From positions 806,001-870,000 of the forward strand of contig NC_083371.1 of the NCBI RefSeq assembly GCF_029542785.1: DNA of 64,000 nucleotides. The letters are read 5' to 3'. Both the position numbers and the translations under genes were made by a program. Positions within the stretch are counted from its first letter, which is position 1. Each line of letters begins with the position of its first letter. Source of the DNA: Malassezia japonica (Eukaryota; Basidiomycota; Malasseziomycetes; Malasseziales; Malasseziaceae). Of this stretch, positions 47,124-57,317 are shown one piece after another. Below the pieces are notes generated by a model. It was given only the letters and a program-made list of their open reading frames with translations, had not been told where the DNA came from and made no database searches.

Positions 47124-49149
47124 ATGAGCCGTGAGATGGAAGGTGCACAAAAGGTGCCAGAGTCCGACGTGGTCCCGGAATCTGTGGATTCCGAGGTCGA
47201 GAACGAGGCTCTTCCCGGTGCGGGCGGAGCTGAGGAAGCTGCTCCTGCAGAACCCGCCCCGGAAGCGTACAAGTCATCGAATGCTTCCACAAGAGTGCAC
47301 ACGCCTACCGTGCTAGGAATTGCGGTGGTGGACTTTGTATGTCGTACGCATTAACGCAGAATCATCTTGTGGGCCCCCAAGTGGAATTCGCCTACCCTTC
47401 GAGTCTACTAGACAACGAAGAGCTGAGTGCGCAGCTGCCCTTTTTGGCCCTTCCCGATGGGAGCCACTTGGTACGTGCATGGGCTAACTCAGTCTGAGGA
47501 AGACTTTTGCTATTTCCATATGCTGTGCAAGTCACTGTACCCCAGCACCATCTTTGGTATTTCGTGCAACCGCCAAATCAATGCAGATGCCCTGATTAAC
47601 AAGGGATCGCAGGTGACTCGGAGCATGGTCCAAAAAGCGATTGTTGTCCTCGCGACAAAGCCCATATTTGGCCCGCTGCGCGAAAAGCTCGGCATGGTGA
47701 CGCGCGCCTTTTTTGCCCAGCGCGACCTTAACAACCTGTCCCTGTTGGAAGATTTCCATGGGACACTGGAGATGAGCTTGCGTATGGGCACGGTGGGCGA
47801 ATCCAGTCATGCCTTGGACGGCGGTAGTGCACTGTATATGGGCACTTCGCTACGCGAGTTTATTTACCATTGGCGCTTCAAAGCGCTGTCCTTGGTCAAG
47901 CTTCTGCTCCTCCAGCGCAAGATCCTGTTTTTTGGATACCCTGTCGAGCGGCTGTGCATGCTCCAATACAACCTGGTCGCACTGATTCCCGCTCTACTCT
48001 CGTCGCTGGAAGACTCTGCGTCGCCTGAGCTGCACAGTCAGTCGGACGGGCGCGTGAAGGCAGAGTCGCTCAAGATGTCGGACCGACACAGCCTCTTGTC
48101 GTTTATGGGCCTACCGCTTGCCCTGTTTAGCGAGGATGCCTTTTTCCAGCCGTGTTGTCCTCTGCAGCAAATCGATACACTCAAATGCGGCTCGTGGCTG
48201 GTGGGGACGACCAACAGCATCTTTAAGCAGCAGCGCTCGTACAAGCCCGATGTGGTGGTTGACGTACGTACTGTCACTTACCCAGCTTGAGCACACCCAG
48301 TTGCAATTCAATGATCCTGCGCTGAGCAATGCCGTAACGCTCACGCCCTCCGACCGCAGCTGGATGGACCAGGTTATCAACGTCGTGCTCGAGACGTGGA
48401 ACGAGGGCGATCCGACGCAGCCGACCTTGATGCAGTACGAAGGCAGCGACGACTACCTCCGTGCTCGCTTTGAGGAGTACATCTTTGGCTTCTTGTCTAC
48501 GGCCAAGTATGCCAACCAGCTGCCGCCGACTCCGCCGGATACGCCGGTCGATCCCCAGTCGCCCACGGCGCAGTTTGGTGCCGAGGCCATCGACCTTTTC
48601 CGAGCGACGCGTGTCTTTAAGGAGTGGGACGCGCTCACCGACGATACACTGTGCGACCTGATTGGGTGCAAGCACCCATGCTCTGGAAAGGTCACGGCTC
48701 TGTCGGATGCTGCCCTCCGTCTGTCTGCTGGCCTGCACGATCTGCGCATTGATGAAAGTCTCGCACCGACGCGCGAGGCGATCGGTGCCGCATTCCAAGC
48801 TGGCAGCGCTGGCCTGTCCAAGGTTGCCAGCTCGTGGCGCACAGACCTCGCAAAGCTCAACACGGGCTGGAACTCGCCCCGGGCCGGGCGCTCGGCGAAC
48901 ACGAGCGTGGATCTGACACACAACCCCCCCGACCTTGAAGGCGTGTCGACGCCTACGTCAGAAGCTCCGCCCGGGTCCGCATCGACGTCGCCTGCGCCGA
49001 CGTGGGACTCACGCAAGCAAGAGGCCCTGTCTACATTGCAAGCAACAGGCGCACAAGGCTATGCTGCACTCGGCAACCTAGGCTCTTTCCTGTCTGCCAA
49101 ACAAAAGGCCTGGTCGTCGCGTCGTCCGCGGAACGAGGATACCCAATAA
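47124..49149 (+). CDS. AVL9: Avl9-like DENN-related exocytic transport protein
   Basis: Avl9 family proteins act in Golgi-to-surface secretion. Four exons with introns at 47337-47359 (23 nt, donor GTATGT), 47471-47492 (22) and 48264-48285 (22) give 652 aa; every splice is phase 0. Spliced signatures are VVDF|NHLVGPQVEFAYPSS, LPFLALPDGSHL|SEEDFCYF, FGISCNRQINADALI, REKLGMVTRAFFAQRDLNN and LLLLQRKILFFGYPVERLC. An acidic Ala/Glu-rich leader precedes the domain; ATG 47124 is the first true start. The C-terminus is Ser/Pro-rich and poorly conserved. Confidence 0.9.
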
Positions 49150-49207
49150 TGCGCACTGCGTACTAGCTAGTTCTATACCCTGCATAGCACTCTTGCACGA
49201 TTTTGTA

Positions 49208-49595
49208 TTAACGACGGCTCTGCGTCTCGGCCTCTGTGGTCAGTGACACAACGCACCTCGCCGGGTCGCATCCTCGAGCAGCTGCGTGTCGACAGCGGCC
49301 GCCGGGATGTGAACGTAGCGCACGACCGAGCCACGAATGAACGTCGAGCGCACAGCGCTCTGTGGTCAGACACAAAACATACCATGTGCGGGTAGCGGCC
49401 CGGGTCAAGCACCTTGATGTCGTCCAGCTTGAAGTTGAGGAACCTGCGGTCAGACATGCGACGTACTGGTCGACGCTCTTGAGCGTTCCCTGGATAGCCA
49501 GATCATTTTTCAGCTCGACGGTAACCGTCTGGCCGGTAAGCGTCTTGAACGCCGAGAACATCAACTAGGGTTAGCGCATCCTTCCCACTTACCAT
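49208..49595 (-). CDS. LSM2: LSm2, U6 snRNP / decapping Sm-like protein
   Basis: Subunit of the LSm2-8 ring on U6 and the LSm1-7 decapping ring. Three 23-nt introns (49444-49466, 49360-49382, 49234-49256) join FSAFKTLTGQTVTVELKNDL, SVDQ|FLNFKLDDIKVLDPGRY, PHM|SAVRSTFIRGSVVRYVH and ATRR|EAETQSRR, matching Lsm2 throughout. A fourth, 28-nt intron (49565-49592; GTAAGT donor, TAG acceptor) would place the start at ATG 49595, an exon holding only the start codon, giving MLMFSAFK and 96 aa. Without it, translation starts at ATG 49561 (94 aa). Both fit the family length. It is divergent from WRS1. Confidence 0.92.
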
Positions 49596-49678
49596 CTTGC
49601 AAGCAATCGACGCGACGGTGGAGAAGCGCCCGGCACAAATCCCCGATTGCTGTGTCAGCAAAGGTGTGCAGAACTACG

Positions 49679-50987
49679 ATGGAGACGCTTACGAAGGATC
49701 TCGAGAAGACCTCGGTTACGCCTGTCGCGGGCGATGCCGCGGCTGCTCCGGACTCGGCGCAGAAGGTTACGCCGTGGGACGTCGAGGGTGGCTTCGTCGA
49801 TGGAAAGCAGGTGTCGATCGACTACAACAAGCTCATTAAAGAGTTTGGCACGAAGCCCATTGACGCTGCGCTTCTCGAGCGCTTTGAGCGCGTTACCGGC
49901 CGCAAGCCGCATCCTCTGCTGCGCCGCGGCAGCTTCTTTAGCCACCGGTACGTCCCCTTGCTAATTCAGCGAGCTTGACCTGATCCTGACGCGCTACGAG
50001 CAGCAAAAGCCCTTTTACCTCTATACCGGCCGTGGCCCCAGCTCCTCGTCGATGCACCTGGGCCACCTGATCCCCTTTCTTTTTACGCAGTGGCTGCAGG
50101 ACGTGTTTGATGTGCCGCTGGTCGTGCAGCTGACTGACGACGAAAAGTTCCTGTTCAAGAACGAGCTCAAGATTGAACAGGCGCAAAAGTTTGCGTATGA
50201 GAACGCGCGCGACATTATTGCCTGCGGGTTTAAGCTGGAAAAGACGTTTATTTTCTCCGACCTTGACTATGTCGGCGGCGCCTTTTACCAGAATGTCGTG
50301 CGCATTGCGCGGTACATTACCGTAAACCAGTCGAAGGGCACCTTTGGCTTCAACGACAGCGACAGCATCGGCAAGCTGCACTTTGTCGCCGTCCAGGCCG
50401 CGCCCTCCTTCTCGAGCTCATTCCCCCAGATCTATGGCTCGAAGACGGACGTGCCGTGCCTGATCCCCTGTGCGATTGACCAGGACCCCTACTTCCGCCA
50501 GACGCGCGACGTCGCGGTGCGTCTCAAGTACCCCAAGCCGAGTCTGATCCACTCCAAGTTTTTCCCCGCGCTCCAGGGCTCGCAGACGAAGATGAGCGCG
50601 TCGAACGAGACGTCGAGCATCTTTATGCACGACACGCCGAACCAGATCAAGAACAAGATCAACAAGCACGCCTTCTCTGGCGGTCAGGAGACGCTCGAGG
50701 AGCAGCGCCGCCTGGGCGGCAACCCCGATGTGGACGTCAGTTTCCAGTACCTCACCTTCTTTGTCGACTCCGACGAGGAGATTTCGCAGATTGCGGAGGA
50801 CTACCGCGCCGGCCGCCTGCTCACTGGCGAGCTCAAGAAGCGCTGCATCGCCGAGCTGCAGCGTGTCGTGAGCGACTTCCAGAAGCGCAAGGCCGAGGTC
50901 TCGGACGAGACGCTGAAGCAATTCATGGATCCCACGCGCAAGATCGACCCTACGCCCCCGATCCCCCACAGCCAGGCCGCGCCGTAG
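49679..50987 (+). CDS. WRS1: Cytosolic tryptophanyl-tRNA synthetase
   Basis: Class I synthetase charging tRNA-Trp, 428 aa. A 22-nt intron (49948-49969; branch CTAAT) joins SFFSHR to [18 protein letters not shown]. Class I signatures are MHLGHL (HIGH) and KMSAS (KMSKS). The eukaryotic/archaeal-type active site is seen in [15 protein letters not shown]. The conserved [16 protein letters not shown] and [16 protein letters not shown] segments are intact. Confidence 0.96.
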
Positions 50988-51000
50988 TTGGTCCGAACTC

Positions 51001-51010
51001 GTCACGTGAT
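51001..51010. promoter_or_regulatory. E-box palindrome GTCACGTGAT upstream of CKA1
   Basis: Third identical copy of the 10-mer, 68 bp upstream of the CKA1 ATG and 14 bp after the WRS1 stop. Same candidate bHLH site as at 18551 and 44926. Confidence 0.5.
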
Positions 51011-51077
51011 CATAGCGCCCCGACGCTGCGCTCGTCCTTGGCCTCGACATAGACGCAAGCACGGCGCGCCGCTTTCT

Positions 51078-52147
51078 ATGCCCATGTCTGGAGTGAGCGT
51101 CGCGCGGGTGTATCCCGACGCGAATGAGAAGCACGGTAGAGCGTGGTGGGATTATGGTACGTGCGCTTACTGACCCAGACAACCTGCAGTTGCAATGGTA
51201 CGCACTCACACTCACACAGGGGAACCCAGGACCATTTTGAGATCCTGCAAAAGGTCGGGCGTGGCAAGTATTCGGAAGTGTTCGAAGGTATTAATGTCGC
51301 CTCGTCCGGCTACGATAAGTGCATTATCAAGGTGCTGAAGCCTGTCAAGAAAAAGAAGATCAAGCGCGAGATCAAGATCCTGCAGAACCTGATGGGCGGC
51401 CCCAATGTCGTGCAGCTGATTGACGTGGTGCGCGACCCTCAATCCAAAACGCCCTCGATCATCACGGAGTATGTGAACAACACCGACTTCAAGACGCTTT
51501 ACCCTCGGTTCTCCGACTTTGACGTCCGCTACTACATCGCCGAGCTGCTCAAGGCGCTCGATTTTTGCCATTCGCGCGGCATTATGCACCGCGACGTGAA
51601 GCCGCACAATGTAATGATTGACCACGAGAAGCGCCAGCTGCGCCTCATTGACTGGGGTCTCGCGGAGTTCTATCATCCCTATACCGAGTACAACGTGCGC
51701 GTCGCGTCGCGCTACTTCAAGGGGCCCGAACTCCTGGTCGACTTCCAGGAGTACGACTACTCGCTTGACATGTGGAGTCTCGGCTGCATGTTTGCGAGCA
51801 TGGTCTTCCGCAAGGAGCCCTTCTTCCACGGCCACGACAACTACGACCAGCTCGTCAAGATCGCCAAGGTGCTCGGCACCGACGGCCTGTTTGCTTACCT
51901 CGAGAAGTACAATATCGAGCTCGACTCCCACTACGACGGCATCCTCGGGCGGTACCAACGCAAGCCGTGGCCCCGCTTCGTCACGCCCGAGAACCAGCGG
52001 TATATCTCGGACGAGGCACTCGACTTCCTCGACAAGCTGCTGCGCTACGACCACCAGGAGCGCCTCACGGCGGGCGAGGCTCAGCAGCACCCCTACTTTG
52101 ACCCAGTGAAGAACGCGGCAGGGAACGTGAGTAGCGAGAGTGCATAG
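51078..52147 (+). CDS. CKA1: Casein kinase II catalytic alpha subunit
   Basis: Constitutive acidophilic Ser/Thr kinase, 341 aa. Two 22-nt introns (51157-51178 and 51198-51219) flank a 19-nt exon. Spliced, [24 protein letters not shown] matches the CK2-alpha N-terminus precisely. Catalytic motifs are [23 protein letters not shown] and [10 protein letters not shown] (DWG rather than DFG, typical of CK2); the basic cluster [15 protein letters not shown] binds acidic substrates and CK2-beta. ATG 51078 is followed by an alternative ATG at 51084. The stop is 3 nt from the stop of the convergent RSC gene. Confidence 0.97.
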
Positions 52148-52150
52148 TGC

Positions 52151-53981
52151 CTATTCTACAGGATTACTATGCTTCCGGACCATCTCGTACATGTAGGACA
52201 GACTAGGCAGGGGGAGCTGCGTCGTCCCGTCCTGGACCGCCGTCGAGCCGTTCCAGCCGCTGAGCGGGGGGGCCGCGTACCACAGCGTCTTGCCCTCGGC
52301 ATCTTGGCGGAAGAGGTCGCGGGTCGCAGCGGGCAGCGCGCTAAACGTGCCTTCGGCGCGGTGCGCGACAAAGACCGGCGCGAGGCCAGGCACGCTCGGC
52401 GCACGGCTCACCTCGACGTCGTGCAGCACGCCAGCGTTGCGCGCCGCATCGCGCAGGCGCACAATGAGCCCATCGGGCACACTGTAGCGCATGCCCAGCG
52501 CAATCAGCTCGCCGTGCGTCGCATCGGGGTGGGAGAGCAGCGCCTGCTGCACGGCCGCGTACGACGCAGGGCTCGTGCGCCGCGCAACGTCGCTCGCGAC
52601 CATATGAAATGCGGCGTACGCACGCAGGCGGTCAGGGTGCGCCGCATTCAGGCCTGCGACGGCGGGGCGCGGAGGCGCCGCGGCCGGCGTGGGCGCCGCG
52701 GCCTCGGCTGCACTTACGCCCGTGTCAAACAGGTCGCGGTACTCGTGTGGCTCGTCGTCGCGCCGCGCATGCTCGAGAAGCACGCCAAAGCCGGGCGCGT
52801 ACACGTTGCTCGTGAGCAGCGACGCGCTGCGCTTCGGCACCTCGCTCGGCACGGCAAAGATGGTCATGGGCGTGTGCTTTGCACGCACGTCTACCGGCAC
52901 GCAGCTCGCCCAGCTCTGGATTTTGTGGAACTCATGCGTGCGCACGTCGTACTTGGACTCGACAATGTACAGCGGGACATTCGGTGTGCTGTACTCGGCC
53001 ACCGGACGGGCCCGCGTGTACTTGGTGTGGAACAGGACGAGGACCTCTTCCATGATATCTTCGAGCGCGTGCTCGCCAAACACGCCCGTCTTTACCACCT
53101 CGTTCTCGGCAAAGAGGCGTGAGTCTGCGTGGGACGTCTGCTCGGGCCGGTAGTACCAGCAGGCGGTGACAAAGATGCCCGGCGTGCTCTTTTTTTGGTA
53201 CACGCGAAAGAGCTGGCCGACGATCGGCCGCGAGGGATCCACCGGGTTCATGAGGTGCACCCAGTCGCCTGCGCGGTACGCGCGCCCCTTGAAGTAGGCG
53301 TGATCCAGGGCCTTGTGCACGTCGGTCGCCGCGTCGCTCGGCTCGTTTCCCGGCCCGTATGCGCTCGAGGCAAAGTAGTGCGACGCGTGTGCCCCAGAGC
53401 GGCGCGCATCGACGACGTCAATGTCGGTCGCGCGCGCCTTGACGTGGCTCTTGCCCGACGCGTCGTGCAGCGCGCCTTTCGACGGCGTCAGCTGCTGGTA
53501 GAGCCGCTGCAGCGTGATCATTTCCTTGTAGCCCGGCGTCCCCAGGCCATACCACGTACGCGCATTCGAAAAGAGCTGGAGCATGTCCTGCTCAAACAGC
53601 GCCGGCTGCGCGTACTCGCAGTGCACGATACGGTGCGTAATCGCATGCAGCGAGGTCGGGCGTGCAATCTGGGTCAGCGTCGCGACGTACACGCTCGTAG
53701 TACTCTGGATTATGCTCCTGCACAGGACACTCTTCCAAGGGATCGCTCAGCACGCGCGTCTTGTCGTCCGCACCCGCGTCCTGCTCGACATTGCCGAGCT
53801 CCACGTCGCGTACGTGATGCAATATTTGCGCGCACATGGCATGCATGTTTTCCGCGTCGCGCGCGCGGCACCATACCCAGCCCGTGTCCTGATTCGTCTG
53901 AAACACGGAGCGCTCGCGGGTAGGCTCGCCGCTCCCGACGCACAGGCCCAGCGAGTAGAGCGGGTCCGCTTCGTCGCTCAT
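52151..53981 (-). CDS. RSC1: RSC1/RSC2-like bromodomain and BAH-domain protein
   Basis: Subunit of the RSC chromatin remodeller, 602 aa. A 22-nt intron (53669-53690) joins HNPEYYER to IARPTSLHAITHRIVHCEY inside the bromodomain (LFEQDMLQLFSNARTWYG is its C-terminal helix). A BAH domain follows (RAYRAGDWVHLMNPVDPSRP, QLFRVYQKKSTPGIFVTACW, HADSRLFAENEVVKTG). Only one bromodomain is visible, whereas yeast Rsc1/2 have two. The acidic N-terminal 90 residues might be a degenerate first copy. ATG 53981 was chosen because the upstream in-frame ATG lies at the start of the divergent transporter gene, 53 bp away. Confidence 0.85.
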
Positions 53982-54034
53982 GGCGATCGCGAACGCGTGC
54001 CCGATCATCGGGCGATTTTCGCCTCGCGTTCGCC

Positions 54035-55433
54035 ATGTCGGCGGCAAATGGGTATGCGGTCGGCGCCGGGCTCGTGCTGCTGGTCGACGTGCTCTGGACC
54101 GCGTCCAACTTTCTGGCGAATACAGTGCTGTATGTGGTTTGACTTACACAGCACACATGGGTACAATAAGCCGTTTGCCGTGACCTACCTGAGCACTGCG
54201 AGCTTTGTCGCGTACCTCGTGCCGTTTGCGTTCTTGTACTGGTACCGCGGGAAGCCTTCCGCGGAGGATGCGCCGCCGCAGTGGTACGAAAAGCTGGGCT
54301 TCCGCCTGCCCCCGATGTACCCCCCTCCCGCGTACGTCGCAATGCTCACGCAGGGATCAAGTGCGCGAGTCGCAGCGCAGCCTTTTGCGCGCGCCGAGCG
54401 ACGGGCGCCCGCTGCGCCCGTCGTCGATCGACGGCCGGCGGCCGTCGAGCAACCTGAATATGCGCGTCGATGCTCCAGACGCCATGGCCACCCGCCCCCG
54501 CCGCGCCTTGTCGCGTGGCCGCAGCTTTACGAAGCGCGGCACCGAAGAGTCGCAGGAGCTCACGCGCGACGCACCACCTAGCTACGGCTCCGAGTCGGAC
54601 GGATCCGAGGCGGGCGACGCGTTGCACCTAGTGCCCGCGTCCGAGCTTCCCCCGCTGTCGCTGAGCGAGACCGCGGTGCTCTCGATGCAGTTTGCCGTCG
54701 TGTGGTTTGCGGCGAACTGGACGTTTGTCGCGGCGCTTGGCTACACGAGCGTGGCGAGCGGCACGACGCTCGGCTCGTCGAGTGGCTTCTTTACGCTGCT
54801 GCTCGGCAGCATGGTCGGCACCGACTCGTTCTCCCCTGGCAAGCTCGCGTCGGTCTTTTTGAGCTTTTTCGGTGTCGCGCTCGTGGCGTGGGCGGACAGC
54901 GGGGCGCCGCACGCAGTCGGCGTCGCGCCCCGCCCGATCCTCGGCGACGTGCTCGCGATCGTCTCGGCAATGTGTACGTGGGAATGCTGACGCAGGCTAT
55001 GCGCTGTACGTGACCCTCTTGAAAATGCGCATCGGGTCCGAGGACCGCATCTCGATGCCCCTCTTTCTCGGCCTCGTCGGCCTGTTTAATCTCGTCGCAT
55101 TCTGGCCCGTGGGCCTCGTGCTGGACCTGATCGGCATCGAGCCGCTCGCCTGGCCCTCCGACGGGCTGATGTGGGCGGGCCTCGGGGTGAATATGGCCAT
55201 CACCGTGGTGAGGTACGTTTTCGTTTTAACGCAGCGACTTTGCGTACCTGCTCGCGATGCTCAAGTCGTCGCCGCTCTTTACCACAGTCGGTCTCTCGCT
55301 GACAATCCCCATGGCGGCGCTCGGCGACGTGGTGCGCGACCCTGCGTCGATAAACATGCAAAACGCCCTTGGCTCTGTGCTGGTGCTCCTGAGCTTTGGC
55401 GCGATTGCTTGGGAAGAAAATTGGACCGCCTAG
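54035..55433 (+). CDS. SLC35F-like (EamA/DMT) membrane transporter
   Basis: Ten-span drug/metabolite-type transporter resembling the SLC35F5/YML018C group of endomembrane carriers; substrate unknown. 436 aa from five exons over four 22-nt introns: 54130-54151, 54332-54353, 54974-54995 and 55213-55234. Splices restore TVL|THGYNKPFAVTYLSTASF, AM|CYALYVTLLKMRIG and ITVVS|DFAYLLAMLKSSPL. Core segments are FAANWTFVAALGYTSVASGT, TLGSSSGFFTLLLGSMVG and FLSFFGVALVAWAD. A cytosolic loop of ~80 residues after exon 2 is Arg/Ser-rich. The stop is 8 nt from that of the convergent phosphatase gene. Confidence 0.88.
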
Positions 55434-55441
55434 CGTGCTAT

Positions 55442-57095
55442 TCACATGCTGCACCGCTCGAAGCACCGACGCGCGTGCTCCTGGCGGTGGATAAATCGTA
55501 CATACTCCATCAAAAAGTGCGCCTGCTCTGCCGTTTCAATGGCGCGCAGGCTGCGCCGGCGGCGGACCACCTCGATCAGTTTCAACACGGTCTGGAGGAC
55601 GCTCGCCGAGTCGTTTTGGGCCTCGCGCGCAGCGCTTGCGAGCGACACGTCGAGCGGCACAGGCGCCGCCGACGGCATCACAAAGCCCATCTTGAGTGTC
55701 CAAATCGCTGCGACCAGGCCCGCGCGTCCGACACCGCCGCGGCAGTGGACAAGGATCGAGGAGCCGCGCAGCGTATAGGTCAAAATCAGCGCCGTAATCA
55801 TAATGTCGAATTTGACCAGGTCCGTCGGCGCAAAGCCCTCGGCAATCGGCAGCCGCACGAGGTCGAGGCCTTGCGACGCGACTTCGTCCATGTACTCGGC
55901 GCACGGCGAGCCGAGGAGCGTCAGCTCGTCGTCGTCGAGGCAGCACACAATCGCACGCACGCCCATCGCGCGGTAGCGCACGAGGTCCATTTTCAGGTCG
56001 CGGCACACACTGCTGCGGCCACGCACCGGGGCATTCATTCGCACCTTTTTGCCCGGGCACGACGAGAGGATCATGTTGCCGATCTGGTGGGGGCGCTGCG
56101 CGCTCTCCGCCATCGTCTCGGGCGACTCTTTGCACGGCTCCACGGTGCGTGCAAGCTCGTCGAGCGACACGGTCGGGGGCAGGCGGATCAGCTGCTCGCC
56201 GCGCACCTGGCCGGTGAGGTGCTCCTCCGGCTCGCCGAGCGCGTGCACAAGGTGCGACGCAAACTCGCCCGGGGGAATCGGCTCGCCCCGCTGCAAGTAG
56301 CCCCACGAGGAGCGTGGCAAAGGCGTGTCCGAGCGCCCCGGCGCAACCTGCGCGAGCTCGGCATACTCGCGGGGAAGGTGTTTTAGGACGTGCTCCGAGA
56401 GCATCGGCACCATGCTTGGCGGCAGGATAGGGCTTACATGAATTGGGTGCGTGTCGCTCGTCTTGATTGTGCACGGCGGATTCGGCACCTGCGACATGCC
56501 GCCCGTGCCGTCCATGCACGCCATCTGCATCGCATCCCGGAACGCCTTTGTCATCATAGGCGGGGTATCATTGGGAATGGACAGTGGGCATGGCGCAGGC
56601 GTTTCTTCGGGTCCCAGGACGCCATCGAGGTCTGCCGCATCGTCCATGCACGGCGACGCACGCGGGGTAGTGTCGGTGGCGTCGTCCTCCGGCGACGACA
56701 CTTCGGTCGACTGATGCAGTTTCCAGCTCCAGGCATTCCCCTCGATCTCGCGCTGACGCGCGAGGATCGTGTTCGTGGCGAGGGGCTGCTGCAGCGACAT
56801 GGGCAAGTAGGCATAGGGTGCGCCTGGGTCAGTGGCGCAACGAACCTCCATAGCCAAATTTTAGTGTGCTATAGGTGCTCAGATGGTACTGGCTTGCGAG
56901 CGGCGCACAGTTCATCAGCTCAATCCAGTCGCCACGCCCCGTCTGCAGCACCGACTGGTAGACGTCGTGCGCGAGACGGTCGCGTTCGATGAATCCGGGC
57001 GCAGCCGCGCCGTCATCATGCTGGTGCGATGAAACGCTTTGCTCCGACACGCCGCACGCTCCACGTACGGGCGCCGGAAGCGCAATAGAGTCCAT
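55442..57095 (-). CDS. Cysteine-based protein phosphatase with novel N-terminal region
   Basis: 543 aa after removing a 22-nt intron (56824-56845) with an unusual GTTCGT donor; the splice gives LKFGYG|GAPYAYLPMSL. The C-terminal third holds a dual-specificity/KAP-like phosphatase domain with the CX5R loop ILVHCRGGVGRAG and a WPD-region candidate around LVRLPIAEGFAPTD. The residue after the catalytic Arg is Ala, where most active family members have Ser or Thr. The N-terminal 300 residues match no domain I know. The C-terminus (RRCFERCSM) has a CxxCSM-like end not clearly a CaaX box. ATG 57095 lies 222 bp from the divergent chitin synthase. Confidence 0.82.
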
Positions 57096-57317
57096 GGCAG
57101 CAGCACGTCCAGGCCTCTTCCAACGTCCGTGCAGCGTGGTGGCAAGGCGTTGGCGCCACCTACACGTGCTGCAACGTAATCTCGGCCGAATTTAAGGTGC
57201 AGACGCGTTCCAACGCTTTTACGCGCCTGCAGCGACGGAAATACCGCGCGCGAAACGGGTCGTGACTTGCTTCTGCCGTGAGATCTGCAGTGACTTGCGC
57301 GTGGTTGCTCTGCTACG

